DNA of 64,000 bases from Coccinella septempunctata (taxonomy: Eukaryota; Arthropoda; Insecta; Coleoptera; Coccinellidae): positions 18,478,501 through 18,542,500 of the forward strand of contig NC_058191.1 of NCBI RefSeq assembly GCF_907165205.1, read 5' to 3'. A program made the position numbers and the translations under genes. Positions 56,182-64,000 of the stretch are shown here, in pieces. The first letter of the stretch is position 1. Each line of letters starts with the position of its first letter. Under the pieces are notes generated by a model that worked only from the letters and a program-made list of their open reading frames with translations, was not told where the DNA came from and did no database searches.

Positions 56182-58891
56182 TGGAACATACAACTAGGAA
56201 AAATTCCCTTAAAATAGTCTCCTGGAACATAAACGGCGTCAGAACTCGAAAACCCGAGATAGAAGAAATAATATCAGAGAGAAAACCTGATATTATAGCC
56301 TCACAGGAAACAAGAATACAACCAAATACGCGATTGAATATCATGAATTATGAGATATATAGATGTGACAGAATCTCAAACACTGGGGGAGGTGTTGCCT
56401 TACTGGTTAGACGAGATCTGAAACACTATTTTAAAGGAAGATCTGACGAGTCACAAATAGAAACAGTGACGATTGTAGCTGAAATAAATCGACAAAGAGT
56501 CGAAGTCACATCGGCATATAAAAGACCCCCAAATAACCTATTGGAAGAAGAAATCAACAACTTACTAGATGGAACAAACCCGAAAATCTGCATCGGAGAT
56601 TTTAATTGCAAATCTCCAGAATGGAACAGCAGGATGGAAAACAGAAATGGCAGAAAACTGAAAGATCTCGCTGAAAAACATGAAGCTATCGTTATTGGAC
56701 CTGAAGAACCAACGTACCTAGCATTCGGAAATGGATTACCAGATATAATTGATATCGCAATTATGAAAAATATCACTAGAGAATTCTCGATAGAGACCTT
56801 GTGGGACGGAACCTCTAACCACAACCCCATCGAATTAACAATAGGAGATGGGCCAAGAAGAGAACTAATGCAAACAAGAGAATACACCGATTGGACGAAA
56901 TATAGCCATCTGATACAATCGGAGGTAACAGAAATACCGACAATCAACACACCGGAAGACCTAGAAAGAGCAGTTGATAAACTAGAAAAGAATATAATAG
57001 ATGCCTACAAAAAGAGCACAAAGAAAATAACGAGACCAGCATCGATACATCCACACGGTGATACACCCAGAGAAATCAAAGATCTCATCAGGGAAAATCG
57101 GAGACTAAGAAAAACATACAGGCTCAACAAAACAGATATAAATAAGAGAAATCTAAACCGACACAGCCAAGTTCTAAAAAATGCCCTGAAGGACATGAGA
57201 ACAAATAGATGGAACAAAAGAGTTCAAGAACTAAATACTATCGATCATTCTGCATGGAAAATGCAAAAATGTCTGAGAAGAGAAAAGACTAAAATACCAC
57301 CTCTCCACGGAGAAAGAGGAATGGCATATACGAATATCGATAAAGCAGAAGCACTGGCGGACTCGATAGAAAGAGAATCGAGAATAAATTGCAGACCTGA
57401 TGACGATAATGACGAGCTGGAAGATCTTGTAGAGAACAACGAAGAAGAAATAGACGAACCACCAGTAGACGACAAAATAGAAAAACCAACTTCTCCATTT
57501 GAAATGAAAGAGATAATCAGAAGCTTGAAAAATAGAAAAGCTCCCGGAAGTGATAAAATAACGAATGCTATGTTGAAGAAATTACCTAGAAAAGGTATAG
57601 CTGCTCTCACAAATATTGCAAACGGTATAATGAGGACTGAACACTATCCGGAAAAGTGGAAAACTTCAGAAGTCATAGTGCTCAACAAACCAGGCAAAGA
57701 TAAGAAATTCCCCCAAAACTACAGGCCGATAAGTTTATTGTCCGCCCTAGGAAAAGTAGTAGAAAGGGTAATCGCTAGGAGGCTTACAGAAGAAACTGAA
57801 AATCTGAATCTCATTCCAGCAGAGCAATTCGGAATCAGAAGAGACCACTCAACTGAACAGCAATTACTGAGACTCACAGAATACATAACAGAAGGATTCC
57901 AAAATAAACAAGCAACCGGTCTTGTACTACTAGATGTCGCCAGAGCATTCGACAGAGTATGGCATGAAGGATTGATTTACAAAGTGAGATATGCTGGATA
58001 TTCAATGAAACTGTGCAAGTTGATTAGGAATTATTTGAGGAACAGAAGATTCTACGTGAAAGTGGAAGGAGAAAACTCCACAACCAGATATATGGAAGCA
58101 GGGGTGCCTCAAGGGTCAGTACTTGGGCCGTTACTGTATAACATATATATTCACGATATACCAAAATCTCCAAGGACTATGCTGACACTATATGCCGACG
58201 ACACAGGAATCGCAATGCGACATCGCAAGCCAGAAATTATAGAAGGAATGTTACAAGAAGCTATAGATGAAATAAATGACTGGTGTATTAAATGGAAAAT
58301 AAAACTCAACGGACAAAAGAGCCAAGCGATATTACTGCAGAAGAGGAGACTAAGAACTACAACAAATCTAGAGGTAGATGGAGAAGAAATCGAATGGAAA
58401 AACGAAGCAAAATATTTAGGTATCACCCTAGACAAAGGTCTAACATGGAGAAGCCATATCAAACAAGCCGTTGACAAAACCAAGGCAGCGATGAATATGC
58501 TCTACCCGCTGATAGGTAGAAAGAGCCACATGTCAAATGAGACAAAATTGAAAATAATCAAAGCCGTTGCTAGACCGCAACTGACTTATGGATCAGGTGC
58601 TTGGGGATTCACGGCAAAGAGCCATATAAGAGAATTCAGGCAACAGAAAACAAGCTACTACGATGTGCCATAGATGCGCCTTGGTTTGTCAGGAACAAAC
58701 AGATATATCGAGATTTGAAGTGGGAAACCATCACCGAATTTATGAAGAGGAAAGCTGAAAAGTTATTCGAAACAGCGAAGGAACATCCAAACGAAGAACT
58801 CAGGAGACTAGTGGACTACGATCCGGAGGAAGACAGAAGAAGAATGAGAATTTACAAAAGGAGACCGAGAGATCAATTGAGGAGAGATTAA
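56181..58891 (+). pseudogene. Family B ORF2, endonuclease + RT, one frameshift
   Basis: ATG at 56181 shares its A with the ORF1 TAA. The endonuclease spans residues about 1-230 (IVSWNINGVRT, SQETRIQ, IGDFNCKSPEWNSR, TSNHNPIEL); RT about 440-750 (FPQNYRPISLLSALGKVV, QFGIRRDHSTEQQ, DVARAFDRVWHEG, GVPQGSVLGPLLYNIYIHD, LYADDTGIAM). Then LGITLDKGLTW and RPQLTYGSGAWGF. The first frame runs 830 codons to 58673; a one-base loss near 58628 shifts the reading to frame 58601-58891 (IQATENKLLRCAIDAPWF to RRPRDQLRRD). Without it the protein would be about 900 residues. The endonuclease SDH motif reads SNH, as in the A copies. Confidence 0.92.
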
Positions 58892-59161
58892 AATGAGTAC
58901 GACAACTTATTAAAACTATACTAAGAAGAGATATCCGAAATGGACGAACATGAAAACCCTAGCACGACAATGTGCAAGAAGAAATCAACCGATTAAGGGA
59001 TAAATGGTTTATAGGCAAATGCCCGGAACCAACAAAAAGCAGGTTAGGTTTAGTGGGTCGCGAACTCAGGAGAGTGAGTAACCCCACAGTGTTCCCTAGA
59101 AATGGGTTCCTCTGGGCGAGAGATAGAGCCCCGTGTTTTCACGGTCGCAGATTCCCCCTGC

Positions 59162-59192
<31 letters not shown>
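58892..59192 (+). other. Family B 3' UTR and poly(A)
   Basis: It shares GGCAAATGCCCGGAACCAA, GAACTCAGGAGAGTGAG and TTCCCCCTGCTA with the A copies, then an uninterrupted A-tract. The 3' UTR is the probable RT recognition end. Confidence 0.85.
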
Positions 59193-59782
59193 TAGGATGG
59201 ATCAATATTTGACGAAACATTTGTTGGATATCTGTAACAAAAACGAATTCGTTTGTTCTCCAACGCAGTATTAACGAAAAGTTAAATCGGCCAACAAATT
59301 AGGACCAGAATAAAGATGATCATTTATGTAATCATTCAATGCTTTAGCAGAGTCATTGAACACATTTCGCAGTTTAGCAATGGAGTTACTTCGTTTCAGG
59401 ATCCCATGATGAGGCAACAAGTAACGAACATCAGCAAGATCGTCTTCACTCACCCTCTTCATATGGTTTGAGTCTATATAGTTTTGCATAAATTCCCTGT
59501 AAAGACGACCAAATTCAGGATCTTTTTCAAATTTTCGCTCCATTCGTTCCAAAGATCTTTTAGCAATATCATATATACCAGGAAAGCTCAACCTAGACTT
59601 ATCATCTATCTTGAATGGCAATTGAACTATATAGCGACCATTTGGAGCACGAGAACAAATATTAGCAAAAACGAGAATATTTGAGAAAATTCAAACAAAT
59701 ATTTCCAATATTTATCGGGAAGAATCGATTGAGAATTCCACAACAAAGGATCCCTTATCAGGCCAGATGGTAATAAACGCAC

Positions 59783-61100
59783 ATGATGAACGCAGATAAC
59801 GTGAGCGAAAACATGAATACAACACCAGAAGCCGGGAATATCCCGTCGGCTCAGATGAGTCATACAAGTACGCACGTACAGGATGGTCCGCAAACATCAA
59901 GCTATTGTAGAATGTCATCTACAAGTGATGAAGATTTTCATGGATACCCGACCGAAAATTCGAACACTACGTGGCAGTCTGTTAGAACCAAAACCAAAAA
60001 ACGAAAATTCCACTGTGACTCCAACAACAACACAAAACAGATTCAGCGCCTTGAGCGAAACAAACGAAACAATCGAAAATAATACAAACAAAACTCCCAA
60101 ACCTCCACCGATATTTGTTTACGGGGTGACAAATTACAATGAAATGGCGAAAAAAATAGAAACTGTTGTGGAACATGGAAAATACTTCACAAGATATTAA
60201 GCAGATAATACTATAAAAATTAACTGCGAGCTACCAGACACCTACAGAAAATTAATAAAATTCATGAGAGATTCCAATGTCATACATCACACTTACCAAC
60301 CAAAAGAAGAACGGGCCTACAGAATAGTCATCAAACATCTCCATCATACAACAGCCATAACCGAAATAAAAGAAGAATTATCAAAAAGCGGACATAAAGT
60401 TAGAAATATTCTAAATTGCCTACACAGGGTGACCAAAGAACCACTAAATATGTTCTTTGTCGACCTAGAGCCAGCCGAAAATAATAAAGAGGTCTACAAA
60501 ATTCAGCATCTTCAGTACCAATCAATACAAATTGAACCACCAAAAAAGGTCAAAGGCATCACGCAGTGCACACGATGTCAACAGTATGGGCACTCCAAAT
60601 CTTACTGCAACAGACCTCATGTATGTGTTAAATGTGGAGGGGCGCATAACACCACAATGTGCAAAAAGACCAGAGACTCTCCAGCTAAATGTGCACTATG
60701 TGAAGGAGCCCATCCGGCAAATTATAAAGGTTGTGAGTTCTACCATAAAATTTTTAAATCAAATAACGCCAATAATCGATTAAACATACAACATAGGCCA
60801 ACTACACAACAAAATCTTGGAAAAAATCCACTTCAACAAACACTACTGGACAATTATCCATCCTTCAAGACGTCTCAACAGCAAACCAATAATGTACAAT
60901 ACCAACAACAACAACAACAAACCAGAAACTATGCAGATGTTACCAAGAACGGCAAGAACGTATATGTCGAAACTACTAGTGATGTGAGTCATATTATGAG
61001 CAGGTTCTTAGATGAGTTTAAAGCCATGATGCAGCAGCTTATTCAACAAAATAGTATGGTACTGAACATGCTAACCACACTTATAAGCAAAATTCACTAA
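59783..61100 (+). pseudogene. LINE D ORF1 (gag-like, zinc knuckles)
   Basis: The frame starting MMNADNVSENMN runs to 60082; the correct reading shifts to frame 59883-60200 (RFSALSETNETIENN, PPPIFVYGVTNYNEMAKKIE) with a TAA at 60198. After that, frame 60264-61100 is open: a PRE_C2HC-like domain (IVIKHLHHTTAITEIKEEL, LNMFFVDLEPAE), knuckles CTRCQQYGHSKSYC, CVKCGGAHNTTMC and CALCEGAHPANYKGC, a Q/N-rich linker and a hydrophobic C-terminal helix (MQQLIQQNSMVLNMLTTLI). One shift and one stop inactivate it. Confidence 0.87.
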
Positions 61101-61109
61101 TTTTATCAA

Positions 61110-63746
61110 AAAAGCAGAATGGAATTCCAATGGTCTTCTGCAACATAAGAATGAGGTCGAATATTTTCTCCATCAAAATTCCCTTGATATTCTACTTATC
61201 AGTGAAACACACTTCACAGATAAATCATATTTTAATTTAAGAAATTACTCAACATACTGGACCAATCACCCAGACAATACTGCCCATGCTGGTACAGCCA
61301 TTCTAATCAAGAACACCATTAAACACTATGAAATGCCAAAGTATGAATACAACCACTTGCAAGCAACAGTTTTCAAAGTTCAAACGCTAGCACATGACAT
61401 AGCGATCGCTGCCGTATATTGCCCTCCAAGGCATAATAAAAAAAAACAGGATTTCAAGGATTTCTTCGAAACTCTGGGATCAAAATTCATAGCTGGAGGC
61501 GATTATAATAGCAAGAAAACCCTTTTTTGGTTCAAGACTTACCACAACAAAAGGTAGAGAATTGGCAAAACTCATCCAAGAAGAAAACTATGCCATCCTA
61601 TCAACTGGTATCCCAACCTATTGGCCAACGGATCCTAATAAAACCCCAGATTTATTAGACTTCTTCATAATAAATGGCATCTCATCCTCCTATATGAGTG
61701 TTATACCAAGTTATGAATTATCCTCAGATCACTCCCCTATCATAGCCAACATAAGCAGTCTCATAATCCACAAACAACCAATTCCTCGACTACATAATAG
61801 AAAAACCGATTGGAACGAATACAGAAGAACAATAGAAGAAAATATACGACTCAATGTGAGCCTTAAAACCAACAGGGAGATAGATGAAGCGCTGACATCA
61901 TTTATTGATATCCTTAAAGAAGCTGTGCAGAAAGCCACTACTTCACAACAAACGTACAAAGCATACAATGTTCCAGACGCAATCAAGAGACTCCTGAACC
62001 AGAAGAAAAAAGCAAGACAGAATTGGCATCAAACACACTCACAGATAAAACTATCCTAAACAGACTAACAAACCAATTGAAATTCAAAATGAAAGAACAC
62101 AGAGAACAATCCTTCAAAATTATGTTATGGGGCTCAATAGATATGATGACACAGTGTGGAAACCGATAAAAAATTCAAAAAGGCCAAAAATTCATATAGC
62201 ACCTATACGCAACTCGCAAGGATCAACACTTCATTGGGCAAGAACGGATGAAGAAAAGTCTAAAACATTTGCTGAACATCTAGCCAGAGTATTCACACCC
62301 AATGATAATTTCCATGACGAAGAAATCGAAAGAGAGCTTTTATATACTCCATCAAATGTCACCACCATCAAAAAACTCACATTGAAAGAAGTCCAAAACG
62401 AAATCAAATATTTGAATCCAAGGAAAGCAGCAGGAATGGACAAGATCACACCAAAAATGATCAAAGAACTTCCAAAGATTGGAGTATCATTAATGACGCA
62501 AATATACAACGCTATTCTAAGACAAAACTATTGGCCTGATCAACTGAAGAATGCTGAAATAATTCTCTTTCCAAAACCAGGCAAAAATCCAAATGATGTC
62601 TCCTCATAACGACCAATCAGCTTACTGCCGATTCTGTCTGAAATACTGGAAAAGTTATTACTGCTGAGAATGAAGTCAGATACCAACAACCAAGAAATAA
62701 TTCCTCAACACCAGTTTGGCTTTAGAGCTCATCACTCCACCACACAACAGATTCACAGAATAAGCCGTGAAATCAGCAAAGCCCTGGAAGACAAAAAATA
62801 CTGTACATCTGCTTTTTTGGATGTCAGTCAGGCCTTTGATAAAGTCTGGCATCGAGGACTGTTATACAAGATCAAAAAGTGTCTACCGGTATACTATTTC
62901 CTATTGATGAAATCTTATCTTACAGAAAGAAGTTTTAGAGTAAGGGTCAACGATAAAGTATCCGATCTTTATCCCATACAATCAGGCGTTCTTCAAGGAA
63001 GTGTTATTGGTCCGTTTTTATATTTGGTGTATACAGCAGACCTGCCCACATGTGCTAACACAATAATCGGAACATTCGCAGATGATGCTGCAATACTTGC
63101 AACTGACGAAAATCCTGAAAAAGCATCCAATATTTTACAATCGCACCTTGATAAAATACAAGAATGGGTCAACAAATGGAAAATCAAAGTCAATGAGACA
63201 AAATCTATGCAAATCAATTTTACGCTTCGAAAAAGACAATGCCCTCCTGTTCAGCTAAATAACATACAGTTACCAGTATCACATAGTACAAAATATTTGG
63301 GAATTCACTTAGATAACAAATTAACATGGAAGGAACACGTGGTTAAAAAAAGGAAGCAAATAGACCTGAAAGTTAAAGAGCTGTATTGGCTTATAAGCAG
63401 GAAATCTAAATTGTCGCTGGAAAACAAACTTCTCATATACAAAGCAGTCATAAAACTTATTTGGACATATGGTATCGAACTGTGGGGATGTACTTCTAAG
63501 TCCAACGTATCTATAGTACAGAGAAGCCAATCGAAAATACTAAGAATGATAGCAAATGCACCATGGTATGTGACCAACCAAACATTGCACGAAGATCTAA
63601 AAATACCTTATGTTATGGACGTCATATAGGAAAACAGCCGGAAACACCACGACAAACTACACGGACACATAAACGACCTTCTACAGCCATTGCTAGAACC
63701 ACACACCACCCGGAGACTCAAAAGGAATTGGCCAGCAGACCTTAAG
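61110..63746 (+). pseudogene. LINE D ORF2 (endonuclease + RT)
   Basis: The endonuclease starts WNSNGLLQHKNEVEYFL and has LLISETHFT, AAVYCPPRHNK, AGGDYNSK (here G-D-Y-N rather than G-D-F-N) and SSDHSPIIANI. A frameshift lies near 61530. Frame 62127-62609 carries the pre-RT region and PKPGKNPNDVSS, ending at a TAA at 62607. Frame 62670-63629 is the RT core: HQFGFRAHHSTTQQ, FLDVSQAFDKVWHRG, GVLQGSVIGPFLYLVYTADL and TFADDAAIL (FADD), then YGIELWGC. A TAG at 63628 interrupts the last 38 codons (HHDKLHGHINDLLQ). Dead, but few lesions. Confidence 0.9.
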
Positions 63747-63838
63747 TAGGATAGAAGGGGTCTTTTCATTGGAGGAGACCCTATAAACCCATTTCAGAGC
63801 CTCATGCTCTACAGACATCAGATTCATTTTTTTTCCAG

Positions 63839-64000
63839 TCCGAGTCATCCGCTTGACAAAGGAAGACGTGCTACAGTGCTCCTAGTGCTATAAAAGAGAA
63901 AGCGGAAGAGAAAGTCGAAGTGAAAGTGCCCACTAACAAAGCTACGGAATATTTGATTCCGACTGTGAAGTTTGTGTAGGTTCTGTATTTGTTATCGGAA
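63839..64000 (+). mobile_element. 5' end of another family A LINE (A4), continuing beyond the window
   Basis: The start TCCGAGTCATCCGCTTGAC and the following GTGCTATAAAAGAGAAAGCGG match the 5' UTRs of A2 and B. It has one copy of the 35-bp unit and no second hairpin arm. Only the 5' UTR is visible. It lies directly after the LINE D 3' end. Confidence 0.9.

Larger units (their letters stand above)
54293..59192 (+). mobile_element. Jockey-like LINE family B, complete and nearly intact
   Basis: About 4.9 kb with 5' UTR, ORF1, ORF2, 3' UTR and a 28-bp poly(A) at 59165-59192, flanked by a perfect 10-bp duplication inside a BEL RT. ORF1 is unbroken and ORF2 has one visible frameshift near 58630. 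It is the youngest-looking element in the window and would be the best consensus seed for families A and B. Confidence 0.94.
54195..59785 (-). pseudogene. BEL/Pao RT remnant, split by family B
   Basis: Minus-strand reading from 59785: SILPDKYWKYL region, then QLPFKIDDKSRLSFPGIYD, LERKFE-like ERMERKFEKDPEFGRLYREF, HMKRVSEDDL, YLLPHHGILK, KLRNVFNDSAKAL and TDIQQMFRQILIHPSDQ. The last reading runs into the target duplication at 59193-59202 and continues on the other side of family B (54292 leftwards) as FQCILWRFNSNEPI, the next BEL RT motif. A stop follows near 54190. No LTR, gag or integrase. The split is read directly and supports the B insertion. Confidence 0.85.
59783..63838 (+). mobile_element. 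Jockey-like LINE family D (plus strand)
   Basis: ORF1 with zinc knuckles followed by ORF2 with endonuclease and RT, ending in a 3' UTR and short T/A-rich end near 63835. It starts directly at the BEL edge with the first ORF1 codons, so the 5' UTR is missing or very short. Distinct in wording from families A/B but with the same layout. D2 (37655-40629) is a second copy. Confidence 0.87.

Noticed and set aside
56426..56950. Minus-strand ORF of 174 codons
   Set aside because: Antisense of the family B endonuclease.
1..64000. tRNA, rRNA or other classical RNA genes
   Set aside because: Nothing with a convincing cloverleaf or rRNA match was seen by eye; tRNAscan or Rfam runs would be needed to exclude small ones.

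Overview
The window is intronic and intergenic DNA of an insect-type genome, AT-rich and almost wholly made of transposable elements (TEs) of many ages inserted into one another. The only convincing ordinary host-gene sequence is one exon on the minus strand (19251-19486). It encodes part of a receptor tyrosine phosphatase catalytic domain, closest from memory to Drosophila Ptp10D, with good splice sites at both ends. No neighbouring exon was recognised, so much of the window may be Ptp10D intron. The species cannot be read from the sequence; the mix of jockey-like, Penelope-like, Copia, Gypsy, BEL, mariner and Helitron elements fits an arthropod.

Layout. 1-4675: two broken jockey-like LINEs (family A) joined tail to tail. 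4676-18362: a third family A copy (A1) split by five insertions: an RTE-like LINE (C) that itself holds a Copia element with both LTRs, a minus-strand piece of LINE C, a 147-bp insertion with a perfect palindrome, a Tc1/mariner element, and an unexplained island. 18365-20918: a TA-flanked long-TIR MITE, the Ptp10D exon and a Copia remnant. 20919-28800: a Gypsy pol (G1) split by a complete-length family A copy (A2, 10-bp target duplication) and by a head-to-tail Helitron cluster in an A/T target. 28930-36540: a Penelope-like element (P1) split by a CR1/jockey-type LINE (E) and by an apparently intact tyrosine-recombinase gene with two tiny introns.

37318-45735: a mariner transposase gene (MAR2) broken by a LINE D relative (which holds Penelope-like P2 with about 285-bp inverted terminal repeats), a 222-bp MITE, and a Gypsy element (G2) with LTRs and a 5-bp target duplication. 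45736-47690: LINE F with a third Penelope-like element. 47763-49899: a Copia remnant. 50085-53690: LINE G, minus strand. 54195-59785: a BEL/Pao RT remnant split by family B, the best-preserved LINE here (two ORFs, one visible frameshift, 10-bp target duplication, 28-bp poly(A)). 59783-63838: LINE D, also jockey-like. 63839-64000: the 5' end of another family A element running off the window.

Most TE genes are dead through stops, frameshifts and deletions. Exceptions worth attention are the tyrosine recombinase (34166-35382), family B, the G2 pol, and three Penelope copies that keep a covarying, hammerhead-like RNA stem. Joins between split elements rest on matching protein frames and, where stated, on target-site duplications read directly.
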